Shown one piece after another: positions 1 through 9,210 of a stretch of 64,000 nt of DNA. Each line of letters starts with the position of its first letter. Position 1 is the stretch's first letter. The stretch spans positions 248,001 through 312,000 of the forward strand of contig MUGG01000218.1 in assembly GCA_002148405.1 (NCBI GenBank), given 5' to 3'. The DNA comes from Alkalinema sp. CACIAM 70d. GTDB lineage: Bacteria > Cyanobacteriota > Cyanobacteriia > Leptolyngbyales > Leptolyngbyaceae. The notes under the pieces were generated by a model. The model saw only the letters and a program-made list of their open reading frames with translations, did not search any database and had not been told where the DNA came from. The position numbers were made by a program, and so were the translations under genes.

Positions 1-1
1 G

Positions 2-511
2 AAAAATCTGCGGCGGGTTTTTGAAGCGGCGGAGGCCGGGGGCGCTATTTTGTTATTTGATGAAGCGGATGCGCTATTTGGTAAACGCAGTGAGGTCAAG
101 GATTCCCACGATCGCTATGCCAATATCGAAGTGAGCTATTTGCTGCAACGTATGGAAGCCTACCGGGGTTTAGCGATTCTTACGACGAATCTCCGTAGCG
201 CGATCGATTCTGCCTTTCTGCGCCGAATTCGTTTTGTGGTGCAGTTCCCGTTTCCCGATTGGGCGCAACGCCGAGAAATTTGGCAACGCATTTTTCCCGC
301 TAAGCTTCCCACAGAGCAATTAAATTTTGATAAGTTAGCCCAACTGAATATTGCTGGCGGTAATATTCGTAATATCGCTTTAAATGCTGCATTCCTTGCA
401 GCAGATGCGGCAGACTCCGTGCGGATGGAGCATCTGCTACAAGCAGCTCGTAGTGAATATATTAAGCTTGAAAAAACGCTGACGGATGCGGAAATAGGAG
501 GTTGGACTTAA
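2..511 (+). CDS. AAA+ ATPase, C-terminal part (eCIS-associated), cut by the window edge
   Basis: Only the last 169 codons are inside the window; the reading frame is open to base 2, so the start lies upstream. What is visible is the second half of an AAA+ module: a Walker B segment (AILLFDEADALFG), the following DSHDRYANIEVSYLLQRME stretch typical of eCIS ATPases, sensor-1 (LTTNL), an arginine-finger region (AFLRRIRF) and a helical lid. It closely resembles the ATPase encoded at 25472-26839, which ends the main eCIS operon, so the two are paralogues. The homologue Afp15 in Serratia Afp is thought to assist particle assembly or disassembly; that role is inherited from the family. Its stop overlaps the next start (TAATG), which indicates one transcript with the cargo genes downstream. 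Confidence 0.9.
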   Translation, partial: KNLRRVFEAAEAGGAILLFDEADALFGKRSEVKDSHDRYANIEVSYLLQRMEAYRGLAILTTNLRSAIDSAFLRRIRFVVQFPFPDWAQRREIWQRIFPAKLPTEQLNFDKLAQLNIAGGNIRNIALNAAFLAADAADSVRMEHLLQAARSEYIKLEKTLTDAEIGGWT

Positions 512-771
512 TGCAACCCAATCAAATTAATATTCATATCAATCAACTCGTACTCCATGGATTTCCACCTGGGAATCGCGATCGTATGTATGCTGCCATT
601 CAACAAGAGTTAACGCGCCTGCTGACGGAACAGGGAATTCCGCCGACATTGATGCAAGGAGCCAAGGCAGATCAAATTGATGGCGGATCGTTTAATATGA
701 CAGTAGGTGCGAAAACGGAGGGGATTGGCACGGAAATTGCCCGATCGATCTATGGAGGGTTAGGTGGATGA
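511..771 (+). CDS. 86-residue eCIS-associated protein of unknown function
   Basis: The start is taken as the ATG at 511 because AGGAGG lies at 496-501 with nine bases of spacing and the ATG overlaps the upstream stop; a TTG at 502 is the alternative. The protein has no signal peptide or membrane segment. It opens with INIHINQLVLHGFPPGNRD and ends in a glycine-rich tail. Small proteins of this kind sit between the AAA+ ATPase and the DUF4157 cargo in other eCIS loci (recalled, not searched), so a role as cargo chaperone or loading adaptor is plausible but unproven. Its stop overlaps the cargo start (ATGA at 768-771), so the two are translationally coupled. The main operon at 25.4-31.9 kb lacks an obvious counterpart between its ATPase and cargo. 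Confidence 0.8.
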   Translation: MQPNQINIHINQLVLHGFPPGNRDRMYAAIQQELTRLLTEQGIPPTLMQGAKADQIDGGSFNMTVGAKTEGIGTEIARSIYGGLGG

Positions 772-3700
772 CCCAGAAAACCCAAACTACAACGAAACTG
801 ACTTCGCAACCCACACTCAATCTAGATCAGTCAGGGTTATTGCAGCGCAAATGCGAATGTGGCAATGCGGCGGGCTTAACGGGAGAATGTGAGGATTGCC
901 AGCGGCGACAACTGACGGGCGATCGACGAAAAGATCCGGATGCGGTTACAGCTCCGGTTTTGCACAACTGGATTCAACCCAAGCTAACGATCGGTGAACC
1001 GAATGACCAGTACGAACAAGAGGCCGATCGGGTGGCCGACCAAGTTATGCGGATGCCTACTCCAGATGTCCTAACAAGCAGGCCATTGGTTCACTCAAAT
1101 CTGCCATTTACAGCCTCCCCATTCCCTCTTCAAAAGCAGGAACTGAAAGAGGAAGACGAGGAAAAGAAGAAAGGAAAAATTCAGGCCAAGGAAGAGCCTG
1201 GGCAGGTTCCTGAGGTCACTTCAGATTTAGAGAAACGGTTACGAGCAAGTCAGGGAAAGGGGCAACCACTGCCAGAGCAAACTCGATCGTTTATGGAACC
1301 GCGCTTTGGGACAGATTTTAGCCAAGTGCGAGTGCATACGGATAATGAAGCGGCACAAATGAATCGAGCAATCAATGCTCAAGCGTTTACCCATCGTCAG
1401 GATATTTATTTCGCTGCTGATAAATATCACCCCGCGTCCAAGGTGGGTCAGCAGTTGGTAGCCCATGAATTGACTCATGTAATGCAGCAGACAGGTGAGA
1501 TTCAATACCAGTTTCACTTGCCTCCAATACTTAATCCTCAGGCTCAGCTAATAAATTCTCTTGTTCAATGTCAAAAAGAGACGATATCGAGAGTAGTAAC
1601 AACACCCCCAGTAGACAGTGGAGTTAAACCTTCAGAAAACATTACAGAGCAAAAAAAAGAGTTTCCGCCAGATTTTAATCCAGAAGAAGAAGCCAAAAAG
1701 CTTTATGAGGCATTTAAAGGATGGGGGACTGATGAGCGAATGGTGTTCGACGTTCTTACCACTGGTCGCCAAGATATGACTCAGGCGATCGAAACGGCTT
1801 ATAACCAACTTTATAGTTCTCCAACTCTAGAAACGCGACTACATGAAGAGTTATCTGGTAATGACTTAGAACGAGCCCTGATACTGCTCGGTCATGGCAA
1901 ACTTGACCTAAGAGATAAAGTACGTGAGGTCATGCGAGATATTGTTCAAGGGGACGGTTTCAATGAAGAAAAACTTTTCCATGCCCTAGAGCATTCTAGC
2001 AAAGAAGAAATTAATGCTTTAAATAGTGATAGTCAGCTTATATCTCAACTGAAAGCCATTATACCTACTGATGAATGGCAATTTGTTGAGGCTTATCTAA
2101 CAAAAGGTAAAGGAATCTTAGCAGCGCAATTACGGAGTGCAGTGCGTGGTTGGGGAACGGATGAAAAGGCTATTTGGCGGGCGCTTGAGCAGGCAACTCC
2201 TGAAGAGCGGAAGTTTGTATCGGAGCAAGAAAAGCTAAAGGAAGATATCAAAGATGACTTATCGGATGAAGATTGGATTCGATTTGAGCGAACTCTGGCA
2301 GGAAATTTCAGCAACCTAGATCGCATTGAGATGGCTGCCTTAGGCTGGGGAACTGATGAAACTGCTCTCAAAGGGGCAATTGCGGGGCTGACTGGGGAAG
2401 AGTTTACGAAACTTGCTAACACACAATTTAAGGATATTGAAGGACAGGGTCTCGATGCGTTGGACTGTTTGCTGGAAGCAGAACTGTCAGGAAGTGATTT
2501 AGTTGAAGCAAGAGAAACGCTAAATCAAAAGCGACTCGCCTTTGATAAAGACTATAAAGAACGATACCTCAAGGAGCAGACCAGCTTTCTGGGTGATACA
2601 TCCCCTCAGTCAGAAGCAGGAGCTTCTGTTTTGTTAGCTGATACAGAAAAGGGAGAGAGCATGTCTGTTGTGGGCAAGCTCAAGGTTGCAGCAGCTGGGG
2701 CTGGTACGGATGAAAAGGCTATCTGGCATGTTTTGAACTCATTGACGGATGAACAACGAAGGTTTATTCGAGAACGTAATCCCGAAGGAGTCTTGAACGT
2801 TTTACGGGAAGATTTATCTGATAGTGAATATCAGCGTGCGATGGAACTGTTAGCTGGGGGAGCTACTTCGATAAAAGCTGGCATCAAACAAGCAGTCCAA
2901 GAAGCCGTTGAAGGTTGGGGAACTGATAAACGTTTGCTTTATGATGCGGTTGATCGGGCTGCAAAAGATAAAAAAGTTGCGCAGGAAATCCTAGCAGATC
3001 CTGAAATAGATAGATCCGTACAAAGCTATGTTGAGCCTAAGCAGTACCAACTGTTCCGAACAGTTCTGCAAACAGGCAATTTTACACCCAGTATGAGGCT
3101 TCAGTGGGCAACCACTGCAATGGCTGGAACCGATGAAGACCTAGTCTTCGAGCTTTGTAAACAGTATGGAAAAGAATGGTTCACTGGCAGTAAAACTGAT
3201 CCTTCTGTAGATAAAACAAGTGCTGTGAATGCTGAGGTGGATGCCATTCTCAAGAGCGAACTCAGTACCAGCGATTACTGGAAGGCTCTGGACTCGATGC
3301 GAGGAGAACCCAATACTGAAGAAGAACGATTGGCCAGGGCTAAGGAGCTATTAGAACGGGAGCGGGGCGGTGTCAGCACAGCCATCATGGACAGCCTATC
3401 GTTCACAGGGGAAAATGCAGACGATGCCTGGCGGGAGTATCGATCAACCTATAACCGGGCACTAGAAGACGGAAAAATTTCTAAAGAAGAAGAGAAGCAA
3501 CTCCGACAAGATGAACGTTACTCCAAGGAGATGACGGAAGAGTACCAGGAGGCAAAATCTAGCATTGCACAGTGGGCTACCAGCATTGCTGTTGCCATTG
3601 TAGGAATTGTGGCAACCATTCTCACGGCTGGTACTGCCGGGCCCTTTGTCTTAGCGCTAGGTGGCAAGCTTCTGTTTACAGCTCAGGCAATGATTTTGGC

Positions 3701-5441
3701 AGCCGCGCTCAAAGTCGGACTGAATCGAGCGATTCAGGGAGAGGGCTATGATGCGACCAGTACTGAGGCGTTGGTGGACGCTGCTTCTGCTGGGGTTGAG
3801 GTCGGCCTGAGTGTGCTGGGTGGACAATTGGCGGCCCGATTTGTACAGGGAGCTAGCAAAACTGCTCTGGTTCGTTCTGTGGGACCATATGTACAAAAAG
3901 CCTTTGGTAAAGCGGGAACCAACATTATGAATGCTGGCTTAGAGGGGGCTGTTGATGCCACAATTGGCGGTGTTGGAGAAGGAGTGCTTCAAGGGTTGGC
4001 TAATGAGAAAACTTGGGCCGACGGTGTAGAGGGCTTCTTCAAGAATATGGGCACCTCGGTGGGTGTAAATGCCTTAATGAGTAGCGCCGGTGGTTTTATT
4101 GGTGGAGCTGGCTTTAAGAGCATTGGCGAGGCTATTGGGCCAAGGTTGAAGGGTAAGGTGCCCGATGAACCTACGATCAAAGCTGAGGAACCAAAATTGA
4201 AAGCTCCTAAAGAGGGAGAGTCGGCAGTTAAGCTTGAAGAACCTACTGCTAAATCTGAAGAGCCTACCGTTAAGGTAGAAGAACCCAGTGTCAAGGGAGA
4301 AACACCTTCAGGCAAAGTAGAAGAATCTACTGTTAAGGCTGAAGATTCAGCCCTCAAAGTAACGGAACCTACAGCAGCAGAGGCAACTGCAACTCAAGAA
4401 TTCTCGGATTGGAAAAAAGGGCTTAACTCCGAGTCCCAGAAAATTCTTAAAGAGAACCCAGCTTTAGCCAAGATTTATGCTGAGATGGATCCTGAAGTGC
4501 GCCAATTGCTGACGTTATGTCAAAGTTGTTGCTTCCATGAGTGGATGCAAAAATTACCGGATGGAGGCAAGAGGGCTGTCAAGCGCATCGAAGCTTTGTT
4601 GAAGAAAACAGGTTTGCCTGGAGATCACCCAGGATTGAGGAGATTACTTCATGCTGCTGATACGCCAGAAACTTTTGAAAAATTGCTCGAGTCTCTGCAA
4701 ACGATAGCGGACTATAAGGGAATTGATAGTAGCAGACTTGATTGGTTACTGCGAAATGAGAAAGTTCTTGATGAATTAGAGTGGCGTATTGCACAAGCCA
4801 AACCTGAAACAATAGATGAGGCGATTGCCTCGAACTATCAGCGATTAACAGCACCCGAAGATCTGGAGCCAAGTCCTGAAACTTTGGGAGAGAGCCAAGA
4901 AGCGAGAGCAATGAGCGAGCGGAGCGGTGAAGAACTTAGCAAAGAAGCGAAAGCAGATGTGCGATACCAGAAAGGTCGCAACCGAGTTAAAGGAACAGAT
5001 GAAGAATCATACATCCCCTCAGGTATGGTTCATTTTGAAGAATGGTTCGACTCGTTGACAAAAGAAGAGGTTGAAGCACTTTGGAAAAATCCCAAGGCTA
5101 AGGAAATTCTTGGCAACCGTGTTCGAGATCCAGGTGGATATCATGAGTGGTTAAAGGTTTCCAAGTTACCTAAGTTCAAAGAATGGGGTGTTTCGATGCG
5201 CGATATTCACGAATTTCGCACCTTGACCGAACAGACAGCAGGTGAGGGATTTAGGCATGGTCAAACAGGATCAGGATGGATGCATGATGAGTTAGACAAG
5301 ATGATTGATAAGAGCAACAGTTTAACAGATTTTAAACAATACTTGAATGATTGGGCAGATGAGATGATGCCGCCGCATGGAAGAACTCACCTTCCTGATG
5401 GTTTACAGTTGCCTCCGTCAAAGTGGCCATTTATCTTTTGA
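768..5441 (+). CDS. Giant eCIS cargo: DUF4157 domain plus six annexin-like repeats and a hydrophobic segment
   Basis: 1557 residues. Order: a four-cysteine knot (C29, C31, C41, C44); the eCIS cargo signature NDQYEQEADRVADQVMRMP near residues 77-95; a charged linker; the DUF4157 domain at about 157-243 with a zincin-type HELTH at 233-237; then six segments carrying the annexin-type G-x-G-T-D-E signature, starting near residues 309, 454, 519, 634, 706 and 776. A long hydrophobic stretch (about 933-990) could insert into a membrane. A repetitive Glu-Pro-Lys linker (about 1130-1200) precedes a C-terminal domain of about 350 residues that I do not recognise. DUF4157 proteins are known eCIS cargos or effectors. 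Annexin repeats bind acidic phospholipids with calcium in eukaryotes, so membrane targeting is inferred. The start ATG overlaps the upstream stop. Confidence 0.88.
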   Translation: MTQKTQTTTKLTSQPTLNLDQSGLLQRKCECGNAAGLTGECEDCQRRQLTGDRRKDPDAVTAPVLHNWIQPKLTIGEPNDQYEQEADRVADQVMRMPTPDVLTSRPLVHSNLPFTASPFPLQKQELKEEDEEKKKGKIQAKEEPGQVPEVTSDLEKRLRASQGKGQPLPEQTRSFMEPRFGTDFSQVRVHTDNEAAQMNRAINAQAFTHRQDIYFAADKYHPASKVGQQLVAHELTHVMQQTGEIQYQFHLPPILNPQAQLINSLVQCQKETISRVVTTPPVDSGVKPSENITEQKKEFPPDFNPEEEAKKLYEAFKGWGTDERMVFDVLTTGRQDMTQAIETAYNQLYSSPTLETRLHEELSGNDLERALILLGHGKLDLRDKVREVMRDIVQGDGFNEEKLFHALEHSSKEEINALNSDSQLISQLKAIIPTDEWQFVEAYLTKGKGILAAQLRSAVRGWGTDEKAIWRALEQATPEERKFVSEQEKLKEDIKDDLSDEDWIRFERTLAGNFSNLDRIEMAALGWGTDETALKGAIAGLTGEEFTKLANTQFKDIEGQGLDALDCLLEAELSGSDLVEARETLNQKRLAFDKDYKERYLKEQTSFLGDTSPQSEAGASVLLADTEKGESMSVVGKLKVAAAGAGTDEKAIWHVLNSLTDEQRRFIRERNPEGVLNVLREDLSDSEYQRAMELLAGGATSIKAGIKQAVQEAVEGWGTDKRLLYDAVDRAAKDKKVAQEILADPEIDRSVQSYVEPKQYQLFRTVLQTGNFTPSMRLQWATTAMAGTDEDLVFELCKQYGKEWFTGSKTDPSVDKTSAVNAEVDAILKSELSTSDYWKALDSMRGEPNTEEERLARAKELLERERGGVSTAIMDSLSFTGENADDAWREYRSTYNRALEDGKISKEEEKQLRQDERYSKEMTEEYQEAKSSIAQWATSIAVAIVGIVATILTAGTAGPFVLALGGKLLFTAQAMILAAALKVGLNRAIQGEGYDATSTEALVDAASAGVEVGLSVLGGQLAARFVQGASKTALVRSVGPYVQKAFGKAGTNIMNAGLEGAVDATIGGVGEGVLQGLANEKTWADGVEGFFKNMGTSVGVNALMSSAGGFIGGAGFKSIGEAIGPRLKGKVPDEPTIKAEEPKLKAPKEGESAVKLEEPTAKSEEPTVKVEEPSVKGETPSGKVEESTVKAEDSALKVTEPTAAEATATQEFSDWKKGLNSESQKILKENPALAKIYAEMDPEVRQLLTLCQSCCFHEWMQKLPDGGKRAVKRIEALLKKTGLPGDHPGLRRLLHAADTPETFEKLLESLQTIADYKGIDSSRLDWLLRNEKVLDELEWRIAQAKPETIDEAIASNYQRLTAPEDLEPSPETLGESQEARAMSERSGEELSKEAKADVRYQKGRNRVKGTDEESYIPSGMVHFEEWFDSLTKEEVEALWKNPKAKEILGNRVRDPGGYHEWLKVSKLPKFKEWGVSMRDIHEFRTLTEQTAGEGFRHGQTGSGWMHDELDKMIDKSNSLTDFKQYLNDWADEMMPPHGRTHLPDGLQLPPSKWPFIF

Positions 5442-6370
5442 TGGTTAATACAAACTATGAGAAAGCTATGGAAACGCAAGTAAATTTCAGTTCTTATTCT
5501 AATCTTTTTCATGGTGTCGCCCGTCTCGGACTTCTACTAGGCACGCTAGATCTCTCCTGGCCTTGTGTCATTCCCTACGTTGCCAAATTTTCTGAGGAGC
5601 TAAATGCTTATCAAGAATTATCGCTAGACGGTACAGGAACAACGCTTGGCTTAATGACCCATGGCACTGGCAAAGACTTTGCCTTTCGAGTCGCCCGCTA
5701 CATGGAAACCCACAGTATTGATGAAGATCGATTGCGGCGCTTCCTGGTTCGTGCTCGCTTCTTTGAACACTGCAGTCTTTTCTTTAAAGTTGAAATCACT
5801 TCGGAAGGACCAATAGAATTCTCTTACTATTTCCGTCAACGGGCTTCACTGGAGGTGGCACGAGCTTGGTTAATAGATACTGGTGTCGATGTAGAAAGCC
5901 TTGCCCTGCTGGACACGTGTGCTCAAGTCCTTCAGAAAAAAACTGTTCATTTCCTGGCCGCTGCCGAATGCACGAATGGTGACAGCGTTCAAAAAGTATA
6001 CTTCAGCCAACCTGAAGATGGAAAAGCTTGGGAAAGAGCCTATCAAGCAGGACAATATGTGGGTCTGACTGAAGACTCTTGGCATCCCCTCAAACCTCAC
6101 AAGGCTGTCCTAATTCATCACCCTCTTTTCTTTTCGCTGGCTTTTGCAAATGGTCAACTGCTTCCAGGTGCAAAATTAGATGTTCAAGGGGTAGATCCCA
6201 ATACTGTGGAAGCCTTAATGAAAGAAACTGGACAATCCCAAGAAGCCTGCGATCGAACCCGGCTTCTTCTGGAACTTTTCGAGAAGGGAAAATTTGACTA
6301 TTTAGGACTTCGGTTACGCCCTAATGCTGCTCTCACAACAAAGGTTTATGCTTACCGAAGCAGCCCATAG
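5441..6370 (+). CDS. Unknown 309-residue protein coupled to the annexin-type cargo
   Basis: The ATG at 5441 overlaps the cargo stop (TGATG), which points to translational coupling. In-frame GTG and TTG codons upstream (5423, 5438) and an ATG at 5468 are alternatives. No signal peptide, membrane helix or recognised catalytic motif is visible. Several stretches look like paired beta strands (FFKVEITSEGPIEFSYYF, KTVHFLAAAE, LGLRLRPNAALTTKVYAY) separated by helices, a pattern that faintly recalls repeated alpha-beta barrels such as the aromatic prenyltransferase fold; I would not assign that. Its position directly after a toxin-like cargo makes an immunity, chaperone or modifying-partner role the leading hypothesis. 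Confidence 0.7.
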   Translation: MVNTNYEKAMETQVNFSSYSNLFHGVARLGLLLGTLDLSWPCVIPYVAKFSEELNAYQELSLDGTGTTLGLMTHGTGKDFAFRVARYMETHSIDEDRLRRFLVRARFFEHCSLFFKVEITSEGPIEFSYYFRQRASLEVARAWLIDTGVDVESLALLDTCAQVLQKKTVHFLAAAECTNGDSVQKVYFSQPEDGKAWERAYQAGQYVGLTEDSWHPLKPHKAVLIHHPLFFSLAFANGQLLPGAKLDVQGVDPNTVEALMKETGQSQEACDRTRLLLELFEKGKFDYLGLRLRPNAALTTKVYAYRSSP

Positions 6371-6379
6371 GCTGGGTTC

Positions 6380-6500
6380 AAATATAAGCAATCAGCATAT
6401 CTTGCAACGAATCTGTGCGTGTGGCAATGTGCCGGGGTTGACGTGTATGTGAGGTGCGCCAGCCAGCGGTTGAGTGGGCGATAGAGGGTTATCAGTGTAT
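6380..6500 (+). pseudogene. Decayed leader of a DUF4157 cargo gene
   Basis: This stretch aligns by eye with the beginning of the intact cargo gene (about 820-925). Frame from 6402 gives LQRICACGNVPGLTCM then a stop, against LLQRKCECGNAAGLTGEC in the intact copy. Further on, AGCCAGCGG and GGGCGAT also match. Small indels and a stop codon have broken the frame, and the rest of the gene is missing. It implies that another DUF4157 gene once followed the cargo/partner pair. Confidence 0.7.
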
Positions 6501-6526
6501 TAGAGAACTGGCAGGAGATCGCTCAA

Positions 6527-7123
6527 CTAATCCAGTTGTGCCTGTAATACCTGTGCAGCAGTGAGTGAAAACTCTGGAAAGAGTGCTGAAACAATCCGCT
6601 GATCTCCCTTAAACACCGCCTCTTCATACAGCCCTGCTACCCACGTTAGTACCATCACCTGCTCTGCTGTGGGATCGACCACCCAATATTCCTGAATTCC
6701 CCGCGCTGCATATTCCGATCGCTTGTAACGATAATCCCGCTGCTCGTTTTCAACTCCCGGTGACACCACTTCCACCACCAAGGCTGGAGGTGGCATATCT
6801 GGCAGCAAAATGCTTCTTGCCGCCCCCTGGAGTGCCGTTGCTGCGTCTTCCGTCAGCACCATCAAGTCGGGAATTCGCGCCGTTGCTCGATAACCACTCA
6901 CCGCGATTTCAGTTTTGACTCGAAAGCGATCGGGGGACACAAAGCGGCTAAGAGCAAACATCAGAATCACAACAATGAGCCCATTGAGGTCGCTCTCTGA
7001 AGGCATTTCCACCAGTTCCCCGTTCACTAATTCATACTGAATTTCAGTCTCCTTGTCGTAGGCCAGATAGTCTTCCAAAGTTAGGTATTTTTGGGAAGTG
7101 GTTAGATTTGCAGCTTGAGTCAT
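6527..7123 (-). CDS. Uma2 family (DUF820) PD-(D/E)XK nuclease-like protein
   Basis: 198 residues, the usual length for this family, which is hugely expanded in cyanobacteria. The opening YLTLEDYLAYDKETEIQYELVNGELV is the standard family start. The nuclease core residues are present: Asp in ARIPDLMVL, Glu in LVVEVVSP and Lys in YRYKRSEYA, followed by the conserved GIQEYWVVDP. Family members are predicted restriction-endonuclease-like enzymes, with no agreed physiological role. It stands alone and points toward the eCIS cargo block, with no partner gene. Confidence 0.92.
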   Translation of the reverse strand: MTQAANLTTSQKYLTLEDYLAYDKETEIQYELVNGELVEMPSESDLNGLIVVILMFALSRFVSPDRFRVKTEIAVSGYRATARIPDLMVLTEDAATALQGAARSILLPDMPPPALVVEVVSPGVENEQRDYRYKRSEYAARGIQEYWVVDPTAEQVMVLTWVAGLYEEAVFKGDQRIVSALFPEFSLTAAQVLQAQLD

Positions 7124-7437
7124 AGGCTAGCCTCTAAGACGATGCTATGACTATTGTATCCATATGCCTAATGGAGCCCGATTGTGCCTTTCTGAAACGG
7201 TGACACCTTAATATTCTCTAGCAATCGACTGATACACTGGGAAGAGGGTGCAGATACGCGAAGAACAGAGTACAACTGCACAAGGTCGATCGCAAGCGAC
7301 CTGGAGAACTGTTTTCTCAGCCCATACTATCTCATCCGGCCTTCTCACTGGCACAATCTTGCCTTAACGCTTATTCAGCCTGACGGTAAATTATGGGTTA
7401 ATCTAATCGTACATCCCTCATTGCTCAGAGAAAAACG
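7124..7437. other. Divergent intergenic region upstream of the kinase gene
   Basis: The 314 bases separate the divergent Uma2 gene and response regulator/kinase gene, so they should hold both promoters; I cannot identify a convincing -35/-10 pair. The only structure seen is an imperfect-loop inverted repeat, AGGTCG...CGACCT at 7283-7302 (six-base stem, eight-base loop), built around a CGATCG core. Confidence 0.4.
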
Positions 7438-8724
7438 ATGGTTGATCGAGCCAATATCCTAATCGTTGATGACAAAGTGGACAATGTTCGACTGCTGTCA
7501 GAAATGTTAAGCAGTGAGGGGTACAAATCCCGGAAAGTTCTGAATGGATCCCATGCTCTCGATGCTGCACAACTGGATCCACCTGACCTGATTCTGTTGG
7601 ATATTATGATGCCGGGATTGAATGGCTATGAGACCTGCCAGCGCTTAAAAGCGGATCCTCGCACTCAGGAAATTCCGATTATCTTTTTGAGCGCATTAAA
7701 TGATACCAGTGACAAAGTAAAGGCTTTGGAGCTGGGGGGGGTTGATTACATTACCAAGCCGTTCCAAAAAGAGGAAGTGATCGCCCGAGTCAAAACCCAT
7801 CTGCGAATTCAAAACCTGACCCACACCCTCAGAGAACAGAATATTCAACTTGCCGAGGAGATCGAGCATCGAAAAACGGCTGAAGCTTCTCTGCAAAAGG
7901 CATTAGAGGATTTGAAAACTGCTCAAGAACAAATGATTGTCCACGAGAAATTAGCTGCTCTAGGAACTCTCACCGCTGGCATTGCCCACGAACTTCGCAA
8001 CCCTCTGAATTTCGTGAATAACTATGCTGAGGGATCGATCGAGCTTTTAGATGACCTGCTGGAAGCGATAGAAACTCAAGCACCACCACTGAAGCCAGAA
8101 ACACGATCGGTGATTCAAGAGCTAATTACAGAGCTCAAAACGAACTCAGGAACAATTTACCTCCATGGTCAGCGGGCAGAGCAGATTATTAGTAGCATGA
8201 TGCAGCATGCGCGGATGGAAAATAGCTTGCCTCAATTGACGGATCTGAATGGTTTATTAGATGAAGCTGTAGATTTAACTTACCACAGCCAACGAGCTCA
8301 ACACTCGGGATTTAATGTCACTATTCATCGCGATTACGAAGCTAATATTGGACAGTTACAGCTGTTACCCAGCGAACTGTGTCGTGCATTTATCAACTTG
8401 ATTGATAATGCATTTTATGCCATGCAAAGTAAACAAAAAATTATGGGGAAAGAGTTTATCCCAATGCTATCGGTATCAACTCGACAATTAGAAAACAATG
8501 TACAGATTTGTATTCAAGATAATGGAACTGGGATTAATCCAGAGTACCAAAGTAAAATCTTTGAGCCGTTCTTTACAACTAAGCCTACCGGTGAGGGAAC
8601 TGGCCTAGGACTCTCGATGGCCTACGAAATCATTGTTAGGCAACATAATGGCACCTTAAAACTCGAGACAGAAGAAGAAGGCCAGACTACTTTTGTAATA
8701 ACGTTACCTGCCCTGAATAGTTGA
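7438..8724 (+). CDS. Response regulator/histidine kinase hybrid (REC-HisKA-HATPase)
   Basis: 428 residues. An N-terminal receiver (1-120) has the acidic pair D11-D12, phospho-acceptor D55 in LILLDIMMPG and the Lys of the YITKPF motif. A coiled coil (about 125-170) leads to a HisKA helix with H184 in GIAHELRNPLNFV, and then a HATPase domain with N box (INLIDNAFYAM), G1 (QDNGTGI), F and G2 (GTGLGLSMAYEI) boxes. All catalytic residues are present. It is a soluble kinase that must receive its signal through phosphorylation of its own receiver, so it sits in the middle of a phosphorelay. Two more signalling genes follow in the same direction but with 300-500-base gaps, so they need not be one operon. 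Confidence 0.93.
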   Translation: MVDRANILIVDDKVDNVRLLSEMLSSEGYKSRKVLNGSHALDAAQLDPPDLILLDIMMPGLNGYETCQRLKADPRTQEIPIIFLSALNDTSDKVKALELGGVDYITKPFQKEEVIARVKTHLRIQNLTHTLREQNIQLAEEIEHRKTAEASLQKALEDLKTAQEQMIVHEKLAALGTLTAGIAHELRNPLNFVNNYAEGSIELLDDLLEAIETQAPPLKPETRSVIQELITELKTNSGTIYLHGQRAEQIISSMMQHARMENSLPQLTDLNGLLDEAVDLTYHSQRAQHSGFNVTIHRDYEANIGQLQLLPSELCRAFINLIDNAFYAMQSKQKIMGKEFIPMLSVSTRQLENNVQICIQDNGTGINPEYQSKIFEPFFTTKPTGEGTGLGLSMAYEIIVRQHNGTLKLETEEEGQTTFVITLPALNS

Positions 8725-9210
8725 CTATGATTTTTTGGCTATAAATTAAAGAATTTGTATCGATTTTAATCTATATGGCAAGCTTTGTGAGTAAATGGTA
8801 TCAGTGATTTCCCGATCGCTGTGTAGAGCAGATAAGGTTGCTTCAGAAAATTGAAACTTTACTCAGTACGATTGAGCTTACTTAAATTGCTACTATTTTA
8901 GATTGCTACTATTAATTTCCTGACTTTATATTAACTTCATCTATCTCCTCATTTAATTCATGACTAGGGGGCAGTACAAATCTCCTATACAATCGTCTTC
9001 TATTCAGTTAACATCCCCATAAAGCAGAAATATCTCAATATCGGCTCAATAGAGTTAGGGTTGTATCTGAGGGTGGGTATAGTTAGTTGATATAGACATA
9101 GATATTGATCTAGCATCAAAAATGACCGTCCATCAGTTAACTTACTGTGACTGGTAGTTGAAGCGATCGCTGAAGTTGATTGGCTCTATTTAGCTGAAAG
9201 CAGAGAAAAA
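8725..9210. other. AT-rich intergenic region, no gene seen
   Basis: The 486 bases hold no convincing coding frame on either strand. There is a short direct repeat, ATTGCTACTATT at 8886-8897 and 8902-8913, and a GCGATCGC site near 9163. It probably contains the promoter of the diguanylate cyclase gene. Confidence 0.4.

Noticed and set aside
5441..6370. Aromatic prenyltransferase (ABBA barrel) for the 309-residue protein
   Set aside because: Only the alternation of helix and paired strands suggested it; no catalytic or diphosphate-binding residues could be placed.
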